64,000 bases of DNA from Eudorina sp. 2006-703-Eu-15 (GCA_003117195.1 BDSI01000001.1:1240001-1304000), one strand, 5' to 3'. Numbered from the stretch's first letter, positions 22,101-33,948 are shown. Notes: generated by a model from the letters alone, not told the origin. Made by a program: numbers and translations.

Positions 22101-24098
22101 AGGCACCGCGGGGACAGCGTGGGGTCTGCATCCCGTCGGATGCATCACCCCCGTGCGAGTGCTAAAGCGCGGCAGCGCACCTAGCAGCGCAGCCCGGGCG
22201 CACTGCAGCAGCTCCACAGCAGCGCCCCTAGCACATGCCCCGTCGGTCCATCCGACCCGGACAATCACGGACGATTGCATGTACCGGAACCCTACTGGCG
22301 GGCGAGTGTCTCTCACCGAGGCCGCGGCGCCTCCGCACATCTCCTCCTGCCCGTACCGGCTCGTCTCCGCGGCTGCGGTGAACGGATACGCGGGTCCATC
22401 TCCGCCGCCGCCGCCGGCGCTGCTGTCACGGCGGAAGTCCACGGACTTGGGCCCCCACCGCACCTGCGGCTTCGAGCCCGCGTCGCGCGTGTTCCACTGG
22501 ACGCGCAGCTCGCTGCCAGAAACGGAGCAAAAGGAGCGCGATCAAGCAACGTGTCAGAATCGGGTTTCGGAGGCTCATTGGCGGCTGCCGGTCGCCCCGA
22601 CTGGGCTTGGAACAGTTTCACCGGAGGGCAAGCGCCCGGGCCCAGCGCAACTGCGCGTCACAGAGGCTGCCTTTCCCACGCCGTTCTCCCCAGAACAGCA
22701 AGGCAATCCATCAAGTGAAAACCCCGTCTCGCGGCGGGAACCCTGTGCGCGACGCGAAAGTCGGGGGGCAAGGGGGTTCCCGGGCGGCCACTTGCCTGGG
22801 GTCGGCGGTCCGCGCCAGGTGCACTTGCAGGGGCTCGTTGGGGCGGAGGATCTGTGCACCGCGGGATTCGGAATGGGGCAGGGAGCACATCAGCGGCGAC
22901 AGTGGCGATCCCGGGAACCAGGCGCTGCGTTTCTGGGTCATACTTGGGAGCTTGGCTGCAGCTACGATGCTCACTGCATCTCGTTAAGAGGGCTACTGCT
23001 GGCTGGCCTTCACCGGCCTGGCGCTCGCACCCGTCCAACGTGAATTGTCTTAAGAGTTGACAGCGCAAACGATTGGGAACGCATTCCCCCCAGGGCCCTT
23101 CCGGGCTTGTAGTGAATTTGAACCAACAAGGGCCGTACCTTTATGGGCGGGCTGCGCGCCACCTCCACGGCCGTGTTGAAGCCGTTGCGCATCAGCGCAA
23201 AGGCCACATCCGCGCGATAGCTGATGACTCGGAAGCTGCGGTGGAAGCGAGATGGACCAGGGAGACGGGAAGCAGCGGTCGGAGACGGCCGCGGGTCGGA
23301 CGGGCTCGAGTACATGGCGCATCGCCACACCCAGAAAGCTTTTAGCGGGCTGTCAGCGCGAGCTCCTGGCCGGCTTGCATGGCCCCACGGCTGCTAGTGG
23401 TGTGTCCGCGGGGCTGGTGCAGCGACGCGGCCGCCGAGATGCGGACAGTCAGTCTGTGCCTCGAAGCGCCCCGGACGAGGCGCGAACTGGGAAGCGCATC
23501 CCTGCTTACCCCGGTGACGACAGGCAACAGAGCAAGGCTCTGACCTAATGGATTCCGAGCCTGACCTAATGGATTCCGAGCCTGACCTAACGGATTCCGA
23601 GCCCGACCTGAGGGATCCCGAGCCTGAGATGATGTGTTGCGGGTCACCCGCGGCGAATTTCCACTTGGCGGGGGCGGTGTGTGTGAGGTTCGCATCCGCC
23701 GGTACGACAAGCGCGATCCAGTCGTCGTACTTGGGGTCGGGCACGCCTGTCCAGGAGACCGTGAACCACTCCCCCGAGCCACGATCCAGGATGAGGCGGT
23801 CCGGCAGGACCTCTATCTGCGGCTCCAGGCGCTGCTTCACGGCGTTGACCTGCAGGCGCTCCAGGGGCTGGTGCAGGCCAGCGCAGGTGTGGCGGAAGTC
23901 GTGCACGCGGTCGACAGCGGCGTTTCCTGGGAGCGACTTGGCCCCGTGGCCTGCTTTGCCGCGGATGGCTGCTACGCTGTCGGCTTTGATGGCGCCATGT
24001 CCGAGGTCGATGGACAGCGCGTGGGTGCACACCGTCGCGAGGAGCGCTAGCGTCACCGCTGCGAGCGCCCTGGCGTGGCAGTCCATGCCGCGCGGCAC
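19108..24098 (-). CDS. PAP: Secreted purple acid phosphatase
   Basis: Eleven exons join in phase to 658 residues: 23608-24098, 23139-23235, 22796-22851, 22317-22512, 21832-21921, 21228-21335, 20744-20868, 20306-20493, 19824-20092, 19425-19604 and 19108-19284. The N-terminus is a signal peptide; a second ATG at 24086 would serve equally well. An Fn3-like region with ELRVQWNTRD and the motif TTYYYRVGDP precedes the catalytic domain. All five metal-ligand blocks are present: VADMG (Asp about 341), GDISYA (about 382-387), GNHE (about 415-418), VAGHRP (His about 505) and GHHHSY (about 547-552). The enzyme hydrolyses phosphate monoesters at a Tyr-coordinated Fe centre paired with a divalent metal. 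Its location is probably periplasm, vacuole or outside the cell. Intron 3 appears to be GC-AG (GCAAGT donor). Intron 1 begins inside a 21-nt minisatellite that stays open in frame. Confidence 0.93.
23535..23612. repeat. 21-nt minisatellite at the exon 1 donor of the phosphatase gene
   Basis: Between three and four units of 21 nt (plus-strand core GGATTCCGAGCCTGACCTAA) are arrayed. On the coding strand each unit carries AGGTC at the same place as the inferred donor, and reads as the heptapeptide SGSES(V/I)R with no stop. Confidence 0.85.
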
Positions 24099-24467
24099 GT
24101 AACCTTAACCCGAGCCAGAATTGCACTGCAATTCAGTGAGTCTGGCCTCAGCTGAAAGTCAGGCCTGGAAAGCGTCCACGGGTCGGGGATGCCGTTCAAC
24201 GGTCAGTGTCGTCGCGAGGTGGAACAAGACGTCTCTTGTGAAATTGGGATTCCAGGCATACAGGATGAGGCGGATAGCAGGCGAAGACCTGTCCAATCCA
24301 TTGAGTACGATGCGAGAGTCCGTTGTAAGTTGTGTGTCACCCAATTGCTTTACGCATCAGGCTTCATTGCGGGAAGGTAAATCGCTGTTTTCGAAAAGGA
24401 ATTCTCGACGCATTCCCCTACGCATAATTGATTTGTAGTTGCGGAGTTGTTGTAGAGAGTCCTAGAA
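24099..24467. promoter_or_regulatory. Divergent promoter of phosphatase and V-ATPase G
   Basis: The start codons of the two genes face away from each other with 369 bases between them. Both promoters and 5' UTRs must fit here. The right half is less GC-rich. No clear TATA box or known phosphate-response motif was recognised. Confidence 0.55.
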
Positions 24468-25227
24468 ATGCAGGTCGCGGCTGGCTCAGACGGAATTCAG
24501 AAGCTCCTGGCCGCGGAGGCGGAGGCTCAGCGGATAGTTGGTGAAGCCCGCAAGGGTATGTGCAAGTCATTTGGTTGGCGGTCTGGTCATCCTTGATTGG
24601 TGGCTTTGACGAGTATACTCTGACATTCTGCAGCCAAGGCCGATCGCCTGCGCCAAGCTAAGGCTGAAGCTGAGAAGGAAATCGCATCTTATCGCGCCGA
24701 GAGGGAGGGAGCGTACCAAAAGAAGATTGCCGAGGTAACTGCGCGGAAATGGTGGAGCTGTTGAGCCAACAGCAGAGGAACTAATGCCAAATGGACACTT
24801 GTTCTATATCAGGGGTCCAGCGGGTCTCAGGCGACCTTTCAGCGTTTGCAAAGCGAGACGAACCTGGCGATTCAGAAGATCCAGGCCGACGTCAAGTCCA
24901 AGAAGGGCGAGGTAGGTGTTTCTCTATGTAGGTGGTTGTTCGAATAACGCTGTCCTTGGGATGACCTTGCTGGGGCCCTTGCACCAACTCCTCGGTTCTG
25001 GGGGGTGACTAGCGGGAGTTGATGGTGTGGCTGGCGACGAACATGCCTGGAGGTTCCGGGTGATCCTCATTATGATATCACCGCAGATTTCATTCGGGGA
25101 GGAGGCAACGTGAATGGATGTGCGGACCGCCAGCTACGTCGTGACACGTGCCGTTTGACACTGTGTTTGGGTTCGTGTGCAGGTCCTGGACATGCTTATG
25201 AACTACACGACTGGAGTGCGCTTTTAG
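24468..25227 (+). CDS. VMA10: V-type H+-ATPase V1 subunit G
   Basis: Four exons, 24468-24555, 24634-24734, 24813-24911 and 25183-25227, join in phase to 110 residues, the usual length of this subunit. The N-terminal half is the conserved QKLLAAEAEAQRIVGEARKA followed by KADRLRQAKAEAEKEI, a long charged helix. The second half, with a Gly/Ser-rich GSSGSQ break and AIQKIQADVKSKKGEV, ends with LMNYTTGVRF. Subunit G pairs with subunit E to form the peripheral stalks that hold V1 to V0 in the proton pump of vacuoles, contractile vacuoles and endomembranes. The gene is divergent from the phosphatase gene. Confidence 0.95.
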
Positions 25228-25793
25228 ACCTGGCGTACTACCGTTCTCGGCCAAATGCATTACAGCGAGCAAAATCGGAGACACTTTGGGTTTCGCTGTG
25301 TGCATGCGCTTACGAAGCGTGACTAAGGACTGGGTCGCAGGCCGGTTATGATTGCGCTGCGGCCACAGCATTTTTTTGACTCTGTGACTACGCTAAATGT
25401 CCCGAGATGTAGCTCGGAGGGGCATCGGGAGCCGGCTTAGTGGAACGGCAGGCCGTACGGCGACGTCTCGGGGCTATTAAAGTCTTCGATTGGACATGTT
25501 TGTAACAGTATAAACTTTGATTTCATCTTAAAGACGTTGCATACAGCCTTCAGTCCTTCCTGCTCCGCTGTTGGGTATTATCCAAGTACTCAGTATCATT
25601 TTCCCTAAGACATTCTTTCCTCCAGCCTGTAATATTCGGATCGACATTCTTCTGAAAAATTCACACTGACGGGTGTGATTTGGTACAATTCTGTAGCTGT
25701 GTGTAGCCTACCTCCCGTCAGCTGCACGGCCTTCCAGTCAGCTCCCCGTCCATGGTTTCAACGCATTGACAATATAATACTACTTCCACAAGC
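25228..25793. other. 3' region of V-ATPase G and upstream region of next gene
   Basis: TGTAA at 25501-25505 is 274 bases after the V-ATPase G stop and probably ends that transcript. The remaining stretch of about 290 bases is comparatively AT-rich and should hold the promoter and 5' UTR of the downstream type II membrane protein. Confidence 0.6.
25501..25505 (+). terminator. Probable V-ATPase G polyadenylation signal TGTAA
   Basis: The motif lies at a usual distance behind the stop at 25227, inside an AT-richer stretch. Confidence 0.6.
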
Positions 25794-28700
25794 ATGTCAT
25801 CGCTATTATCGTCGCAATCTTCTTCTCGAGCTGGTCGTCCTCGCACGAAGGGTGCGAATGCGTTGAGCGGCGGAACGGATGCGGGTTTGGTACGAGGAGT
25901 CTTATCTGGTACCATGGGCGCCTCTCCATTTGGGGTGCTAGCAACAGCTCCAGAGCTCCCAGCTGGCACCACAACATGTCTAACGACTTCCGCCGCGACA
26001 CGCTCGCCACCGAACGCCAGCCGTCCCGGGCACTCCGGGCTCTCTCTTCGGCGCGTCAACTCCTCAGGTGCCGGCAACCTGAGCCGTAGTACCTCCGGCG
26101 CGGTGACGCCGGTGGCGGCCGGCCCCACCAGACGCGGTGCTTACCTGTGGCAAGTGGGATTGGCGATTATGACTCTGCAGGTCCTTCTCGCCTGCTGCCT
26201 GTTATACAGGCCGTCTCTGGCCCGCAACTTGACCAGCATGGTAAATTCAGCGTCCTTCACACACGATAGCCAAGGGCATGTGCCTGGGTTGCGGCAGGCC
26301 GACGACTCTGCTGTTGACGGCTCAGCCACCATGGTCATCGTCGCAAGGATGGCCGCGGACAGCAGGCGGACAGTGCAGCCAACGACAATCAGTCGCCGCG
26401 AGCGGATGTGGCCGACCCTCATAGATCTCAACGCCCGGGTGCAGGGCCGACATCAGACAACCTCAGGGGCTGACTCGCAGCAGCAAGATGACGGGGCAAC
26501 AGGTCGCAGATCGGAACGGCAAGCCAAGGGGGCGCCCGCGTCCGCGCAACCTGTGCGGCTTGCTTCGGCGTCGTCGGCTAAGAGTACGGCCGATCACGCG
26601 GCCAAGGCAATGGAGGGCAAGGCGGTTGAGGCCAAGATGACGACCGCCAACAGTCAAAAGGGGAAGGCGGCGACGGCTGCTGACACCCAAGCTGTTGCAG
26701 CTGCCGGCGTTGCCAAGGCCTCCAATGCGGAATCAACGTCGGTCAAAGGGGAGGCGGCAGCTGCCAATCCTTTGCAGTCCTTTCCCCCGTTCGTGAAACC
26801 GGTCGTGCCCTTTCCAGGCCGCGTCGCCAACCCACCACCCATCGTCGGCGTCGTGTTTTATGGCAGGTGCGTGCGAATAGGCCGCGACCCACATCATTGT
26901 CCTTCGCTTCTGTGAAAACATGAGGCGCATTGCAGAGCTTTGCTGTTTAGTGTGGCAGTGGCACCCATTTTTTGTACTCGCACCAGAAAGTAATTCTTAT
27001 TGTGGCCCCTAAATCCAACGCACCCATGCCGTGCGCGTTTGGCCCCTCGTTTTGCTTGCTTGTCATGACACGCAGGCGCGACCGCGTCCGCATCCTGGAC
27101 TGCTACCTGCAGCGCAACATGATGCGCAACGGCGGCCTGCTGGTTTACGTGGTGTTCGTCACCGCCACTTGGCAGCCGGAGGACGTGGAGTTCCTGGACC
27201 GCCTCATCGCCAAGCGGGCGGGTGACTACAGGTGGGTCGTCCAGTCGGCGGGGGCGCAGCAGATAAGCGGTTGGCGGTTGGCAGTTGGCAGTTGGTAGAT
27301 GCGGTAGACAGCGCCACGAACAGCGCCCTACCTGCGGCATGCTACGACGCCTTGGCAGCCGCTCCTCGCGCATGTCCTCGCGGCCTTCCGGGTGGTCTAC
27401 GCCACCTGACGTCTATTGCCATTTGCCATATTCGACCTTTCCGGCGTGGTTGCATGCTTGTCCGGGTTTCAAGCTTTGACTCAGATGGCGGCGGTGGGTA
27501 TGTCTGCTCAGGCCAGTCTTGTGGCAGATTGACTACTGTGAGCAATTGAGCGGGCTGTCCTCGCTGGCATCGATACTGTAGCGGACACAGCAGAAAGGAA
27601 ATGCAGGTGTTCAATCATTGTCGAATCGCGCAAAAGTTACATGCGCAGTTACTTGCTCTCTCGCAGGAAGCTCTACCCGCAGCGCATTGACAAGGGCTAC
27701 ACGGGGCACTACGCCTGGATGGACCCGGACACCATGTACGTCAAGATTGACGATGACGTTGTGTACTTTGCGGACCACGCCATCGACCACATGCTCATCG
27801 CGCACAACCTGGTGGGTGGGTGGCGGCTCCGGGGCGCCGGGTGGACAGGCCCACAGCGCGCCCGCATCGGCTGCTTTTCGACTGTGATTGCACCCATCGC
27901 ACCAGATGGCATTCCAATTTGTGAATTTGTGATTGGGGGAGGTGGCTAAACATCGAGATCAGTCCGAGGATGGTCTACGGAGTGGCATGCACGCGCGCTC
28001 CTCAGGCGCAAACACCGGGAGCCGTGTTGCTTACCGGCCTTGCCCTCCCTCCCTCGCTCTTTCCGTCTTCACTTCACTCCGCAGAACCGCTACCACCTGA
28101 TCTCGGCGAATGTGATCAACCACCAACCGCTGGAGCTGCCTCACAGCCAGGCGGGCGCACACTTCACCTATGAGCAGGCGCGCCCCGGCGACAAGTCCAG
28201 CTGGCGGCCCGTTATGCGGCCCTTGGCGTCCTGGGCCCAGGGGCCGGCGAAGGCGGACCGTCCCGCAATGGAGCCGGTCCCCTTCATGGACAACGGCTGG
28301 GACGTGTGGGGAGACTGGCGCCGCGCTGCCAACGTGCACTACTCATTCCTGGCGAACCATGCCGCAAACCGGCTGAACGTGTACGACTTCCCGGCGGACG
28401 AGCAGCTGTGGGACTTCAACCGGCACTTTGGCTACACCCGCTGGCGCATCAACATGATTATGTTCAAGGGTGAGGGCTCGCGGCGTTGCGGGTGCTACAG
28501 GTGGTTGGTGCAGCGGCGGATATGAACTGGGTCACAGCTGCCGGGGACGCCTGCTTTCTGCTGGGTCACTGCGTCGCCTGCGTGCCGCGGTCTATTGTTG
28601 CCCGCCCGACTGCTGTCCTGCCAGCGCATGACGGCTGGACGGGTACTTTACTGTGCGCCTCGTGCTGCCTCTCCCACCGTCTGCCGGCTGCCGCCGCCAG

Positions 28701-29210
28701 GTGCCACCATTGACGTGCACGTCTACAACATGAGCTCCACCGTCGAGACCTACCCCGGTGACGACGAGGACTGGATCACCCGCCTGCTGCCCCAGAAGCT
28801 GAACCGCACCAGTGCCGCCGTGTCGCCGGCGCTGGCGGTCCACTTTTCGTTCTTCATGCAGCGCGCCGGCCTGGAGAACAACACGGACCTTCTTGACAGG
28901 TGGGCCTTGGGGGACCCCGTGCGTGTGGGGACCCTGCCGCGTGCTAGGTCTGGGTCTGATTCCGGTTTGAATCCTACCTGGAAACGGAGACCTGTCCGGC
29001 AGTACCGCAGCTCTTGAGCCACGTCATCAGGAGAGGACACGCCCCTACCACGCTGCAGGGCGCGTGCTTTCCGTGCGCAGCCATTCTGGCGTCGTGGCGA
29101 CATGCGTCCCCCCGTGCACGCCTCCCTTTCTCCCGCCCTTCCGCGGTCGCAGGTACACGCTCCTGGCGGAGCGGACGTGCGGACGTCTTGTGCCCGCCTC
29201 GCCGATCTGA
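25794..29210 (+). CDS. Type II membrane protein resembling a glycosyltransferase (DDD motif)
   Basis: Six exons, 25794-26866, 27076-27231, 27667-27811, 28085-28469, 28701-28899 and 29153-29210, join in phase to 671 residues. A Ser/Arg-rich cytoplasmic-type tail is followed by one hydrophobic helix at about 117-138, the layout of a Golgi type II enzyme. A low-complexity Ala/Lys/Gln stem follows to about residue 340. The globular part has VGVVFYGR, DRVRILDCYL, GGLLVYVVFVTATW, YVKIDDDVVYF (Asp 438-440, metal-binding DXD type) and ISANVINHQPL, then a Trp-rich segment (NGWDVWGDWRRA). Fungal and algal uncharacterised glycosyltransferase-like proteins share the VKIDDD plus ISANVVN pattern, to my recollection. 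Donor and acceptor are unknown. The last exon adds only 19 codons. Confidence 0.72.
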
Positions 29211-31652
29211 GCTGCTTTGCTTGCGTGCACGGTAGGCAGGGCTCAGAAAGATGGGTGCGTAGTTTACCTGAAGATTCATTTCACCAAGAGGCAGTTAGAC
29301 ACGGCAGCGGACCTGGATTTTGGGTTGCACAAGAGAGACGCACGGGTTTGCAGCGTACCCTGCGCACTTGCACGGCTGGCGCGGGATCGGCCTTTTTGGC
29401 GAGCTGAGTTCAGAAGGGCCCGACGGAGGGCCCGGATACTGGTCTAAGGGGCGCAAGTGGATGCTGGGCGCTGCTCTTGGATCGTGATGGCTATATATTC
29501 GCAGGGATTCACGGGTGGCGGAGGGCACGCGGGACCCGACTGATGCCCGATTACCAAAGGGTGGATGTGGCAGGTGTCGTAAGGCAACCGACTGGCGGCA
29601 GCTGGTCTGAGCTGCAGCCTCGGCCTTGCTCATGATTGCAGCACGCCGTACATTCAATGGCGTGGTGCCGTGCAGCATCTGCTGAATGGGAGTCATTGGG
29701 GCTCGGCGGCCATGCAGCTTGCAGCCGTGCATTTGCGGGCATTAATCATTCAATAGTATGCGAACGGATCGCCGCTGCGGAGTGAGCCCAGAATGGAGCA
29801 TGTCAAGAGTCGGGGGATGCGGGCGGATGCGGGCGACGCGACTTTGTGTGCATCTGTCCACACGCACGCGGCAGCACTGAAGGCGGCGCGCGACAGGCAT
29901 GCACCACAACGAATAAATCCAACCATGCGGTTGATCATGACAGTACAGTCTAAGGTCTGTGACCAGTCACCTGTACAGTGAGTCATGTGCCCCAGGCAGG
30001 TCACGGGGGTGTGACGTTGTGGATATTTTTGTATGGGATGAATTTGTGCCCTGTCCATTCGCAGCTCGGCGGCTGTTCCCTGCAGCTCGCACTGTCATTG
30101 TTCTTTTCTCTTGCTAGATAGGCCTGTCCTGTCGGTGCAGCGGGCGCGAGCTGTGTGTGAGTGAGAGTGTGGGTGATGTGCCGTGCGTGTGCTGAGGTAG
30201 CTAGGTGTCATCCCAGTCGTACACCTCTGATGATGTTTTCTTTTCGGGACGCAGCGCGACCGTGGTTTGGCTGTCTTGTATGGAATTTCAATAAATATCG
30301 GGACCGCGCTATTCCTGGCCGCGGAAGGAGCGAATGGGTTGGCGGCATCTCGCGGTCGGAGTGTGTCTGTGTGTGTTACGTATCTGACCGGGCCTGGCAA
30401 TGGCCAAGGGCTATTGAGACAGGAAATAATTGTGCGCTCGACATCTGTGCGCCTGCGTTTGCTCTGGGGACGCCCCGACCCTTCTCTCGCTTCGCCCCGC
30501 GGTGTTTACAAACGCAAACACGTCGGGCGGGTGTGAGCTCGCTGGCAAGGCCCATTGCCGTACGCCGGGATTATTGAGGTTACAGTTTTCTCTGATTGTT
30601 TTTGTCGATGTCGGGTTGGCCAAGCGAGCAGGATTGGCCATTTATTTGCGGCAGCGTGGAGCAGTCTCTAAGGAATACGCGGCTTGAGGCTTGGTGCGTA
30701 TACATATTCATATTCACACATATTGATTTGCCCGCAGAAGGGCGAGGTGAATACGCGGATGGCGTCCGTGTGCACGGCGTGTTTGGCTGCCGTTCCCCGA
30801 TATCGTTCGTCCCCAAGGGGGCGTACGATTTGCGACGGAATATCTTCCGCTCGCAGCAGCTTGCAGCTTTCGGGCAGCTGCGTGTGCGCGCTGCGCGGTG
30901 GTGGTGCGTGGTACGCAGTCTTGGGGGTGCTATGATCGCTTGGTTGGATGTGTGTTGAGCCGATACAGTATTGCCGCCCGGCCAAGGCCGACCGCAGCGG
31001 GATGCACCCCATGCATCACTGGCTGCATTTGTTTTGCCGGTGTTGCATGAATATTATTATGTCAAGGGGCGGAAAGCGTGTAAATAGTGAAGTCGGCAGA
31101 GGCTGCCTGAAGACCCTTGAGCAGCGGTCAGGTGGAGAGAGTCGGCGAAAAAGGTCTGCCACGGAACCCGTGGCTTGGCTGCGGCTTGGTCCATGGCTAA
31201 AGGTGCTCAGTCGGATGTTGAAGTCATTGGCGAACGACCGAACGAGTTGTGGGAGATCGGCCTGTGCAAGGCAGCTGTGCAAGGGCGAGCCTCATCCTTG
31301 CTTCCTTGGTGCATTCATGGGTGCAGTGGCAGGCAGTGGCCATGGGGAGGCCAGCTGGCAAGGCCGGCGCTGCCGCCGCGTGCTGTACGATCGCGCGGCC
31401 GGGTACGTGGAACGCCAAAGCCGCGCGTTTATGGCCGGCAGCAGGTTGGCCCCGCGGGCGATCCAGGTTAGGTTGATCCACACGGGACGGGCCGCAGCAC
31501 TCCTCTCTGGGTGTCGACCCCAAGTCCCTTGGTACCAAGTCACCAGGCAGCTCAGCTGGGCGGAGACCATCGCGCCCTTATCCAAAAGATACGTGCGTGC
31601 AAAAGCTCTGTGGTCACCAGTGCTAGCTGCAGGACAGCCGCGGCATTGCGAT

Positions 31653-31800
31653 AGTAGTGTGGGCCCGGGGAGTGTTTCGGTGCTCTTGTGGAGCCTGTCC
31701 GGTGCGCCATGGCGGCGCAGTTTTCGTTTATGCAGTGTATGGTGAGAGGAAGGGTTGGCTGTCACCGATGACCCGCGGGGTCTGCTGCAACATCCTTGAT
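31653..31800 (+). repeat. Dispersed element, copy B
   Basis: It shares with copy A the stretches TTCGGTGC.CTTGTGGAGC and TGTCCGGTGCGCCA, and the distal block GGCTGTCACCGATGACCCGC with ACATC following. Orientation is the same as copy A. Spacing between blocks differs, as expected for decayed copies. Confidence 0.75.
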
Positions 31801-31860
31801 TAGCAATTGTTTGTGCTCAACACTGGAAAGTCCGCATTGTACCCGTGGCAGCCCACGCTG

Positions 31861-31889
31861 CTAAACCCTAAAGCCTAAACCCTAAATCC
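31861..31889. repeat. Short interstitial CCCTAAA cluster (telobox-like)
   Basis: Three CCCTAAA or near-CCCTAAA units occur within 29 bases. This is the plant-type telomere unit. It differs from the Chlamydomonas reinhardtii repeat, which has one more A/T base. It is too short to be a chromosome end. Confidence 0.7.
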
Positions 31890-32101
31890 AATACGCAACC
31901 TAACGCGCCCTCGGCGTACGGGCCTAAAACATCCGCCGCGATACCTGGTCGCGCCCATCTCCTCCTCCTCTCCCTTCAACCGTGCAGCAGGGATGGCTGG
32001 AACAGCGCAACCCGGTAGACCTCATTCCTATTCGGCACGAACCGCTCCGCTCCGCGGTCCCAACGCTTCGGCGCTCAGAGGCAGGCGCCTCCGGTGTCCG
32101 G

Positions 32102-33178
32102 TCAGCCGCCGCGCCATCCCACCACCCGCACCGGCAGCACCACCACCTCCTCTCCCTCCCGGACCGCAACTACACCTTCACGGCTAGCGCCCGCAGCAGC
32201 AGCAGCAGCAACAGCAGCAGCCTCTTCCCCCCGCCGCCCTGCCGCCGCCCGCTCCCCTTCTCGAAACCCCACGAGCCCCGGCGACACCACCCACAGCACC
32301 ACGTCGCCGCCCCCGCCGCCGCTGCCGCCACTTCCGCCCCCGTTTGCACCACCATCGGCGCCGGCGGCGCTGCCGCCACGTCTGTCGGCGTCGTCAACCT
32401 CTTGCGGCCCCGCCCGCAGCCACTCCACTGCAACAACGGGTGGCTTCTGGGCCGCAGGCGCAGGGGCCGGGCCGCCCGGGGATGATTCTGCCTGCGGCAT
32501 GGCCTGACCCATGGGTCCGTGCGGCGGCCGTTTCGGCAGCTGCGACGGCGCGGCGATTGGATCCTCCGGGTCCGCCAGCCGCAGCGCCAGACCGCCCCGC
32601 GCCCCACTGACCCGCAGGCCCAATCGAAGCGACGCCTCGACGAGATCCTCAAGCTGCCGTACAATGGACGCGCGGGCCTGCACAGCCGCCTCCCTGCTGT
32701 CCTGCTTTGTACCGGGGGCAGGGGCCGCGCTGAGTGAGCGTGCTGCGCCCGCCGGCTCGGCGCCTTGCGGGTGCGCCGCCGGCGACCGCGCGGCTGACAA
32801 ATGTCGTACGAGTGCCGGCGGCGGCGGCCGGTACGGGCGCAGGCCCAGGACATTGACCGTGAGGTCCGCTGCGAGGTGTACGGCGGCCCCCCGGATCCTC
32901 GCTGCACTGGCAGACGCGGGTATGACCCGTCGGTCGGTGTGGTATGCCGTTGCCGCCTCCGCCGACGGTTTGAAGGCAGTTTCGGTGTCGTACGGCTCCG
33001 CGTTGCAAGACGCATGGCAGCGCGCTGCCAGACCGACCTGCGGGCACCGGATACGGCAAAAACGCGGAGGGCAGGGGCCAAACCGATAACCGAAGGTGGA
33101 GGGTCCAGGGAAGCCCTCCGCAGCGCACTGGGACAGCTCGGGGACCCCTACGCTCCTGGGGTACGACAGTGGTGACAC
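32102..33178 (-). CDS. Low-complexity open frame, probable exon of unknown protein
   Basis: A 358-codon frame is open on the minus strand. It includes a less biased stretch, REAAVQARASIVRQLEDLVE and the following SLRLGLRVSG with RLADPEDP, that looks like real protein with an amphipathic helix. The remainder is Gly/Ala/Pro-rich. It ends VVVLPVRVVGWRGG. I do not recognise a family. It may be a downstream exon of the gene covering 34059-39975, since strand and composition agree, but no junction is established. Boundaries are those of the open frame, not of an exon. Confidence 0.35.
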   Translation of the reverse strand: MSPLSYPRSVGVPELSQCAAEGFPGPSTFGYRFGPCPPRFCRIRCPQVGLAARCHASCNAEPYDTETAFKPSAEAATAYHTDRRVIPASASAARIRGAAVHLAADLTVNVLGLRPYRPPPPALVRHLSAARSPAAHPQGAEPAGAARSLSAAPAPGTKQDSREAAVQARASIVRQLEDLVEASLRLGLRVSGARGGLALRLADPEDPIAAPSQLPKRPPHGPMGQAMPQAESSPGGPAPAPAAQKPPVVAVEWLRAGPQEVDDADRRGGSAAGADGGANGGGSGGSGGGGGDVVLWVVSPGLVGFREGERAAAGRRGEEAAAVAAAAAAGASREGVVAVREGEEVVVLPVRVVGWRGG

Positions 33179-33948
33179 TTCGGGCGCCAGACCTTAGAGA
33201 ATGGGGGTTATGGTGCAGCCAGCGGGCCGCACGGGCCCAGCAGCGCTTGTGTCGTGATCTCGTGGAGTGCCATCATGTGCAAATCCCAAAACCCTCTCCT
33301 ATCCTGCCCTGCCATTGCCCTTCGGAAGGTCACATCGAGGGCATCCGCACTACCGTAAAGTCATGACGCTCTTTTGGTGACGTTTCACGATCCGAAGGTA
33401 CCGCACCGTACATCTAGGGCCGCAGGGCCGACAGACGCGAACGGACCCGGATCACCGCCAGTGCTGGGCCGTCTCATCTCCGGACAGCAGAAAATCGCGC
33501 TCACCGCTCTTCTGCCGTACAGTACGGCACCGGTTCCGGAGCCCGCGAGCCCCGACCCATCGGCGGCTGCCAGCGCCGACAGCGGCCGCAGCCAGGTGCA
33601 TGTCTGCGGGCGGGGAGCGGGGCCCGGGGCGGGGGAGGCGTGCGACGGGGCGGGCAGCACATGTGTCACAGTGCGCTTCGTTGGGGCCGGAAAGGAGGCG
33701 GAGGCTCCGATAGATAACGTAGGAATGGCGTTGGGAACATGGGAAGTTCACGGCCCTTTGGTCCCAAGTGCTCAGCCCCGGGCGGCTGTCGAGCAGGCTG
33801 TCGGCACCGCCCAGAGCAGCTTTCCGTACGAAGTGTACAACAAAGCAAAGGCCCTCCGGGCCCGGATTGGGCTGCTCATTTGCCCCTTTTGCTTGACTGT
33901 GCGCACTCAGCGCTCACAAGTACCCGAGCAGATGGATATTGTACGACA

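Larger units (their letters stand above)
29211..32101. other. Intergenic region with repeats, no recognised gene
   Basis: The left part is the 3' flank of the glycosyltransferase-like gene. No open frame here has recognisable domains or a supported exon chain. A copy of the dispersed element lies at 31653-31800 and a short telomere-like motif cluster at 31861-31889. The composition is close to even, lower in GC than the coding regions. Confidence 0.5.

Noticed and set aside
32170..33081. Overlapping minus-strand frame containing DPWV at 32506
   Set aside because: It is Arg-rich as expected for a shifted frame of the more protein-like 32102-33178 frame, so I did not count this copy as coding.
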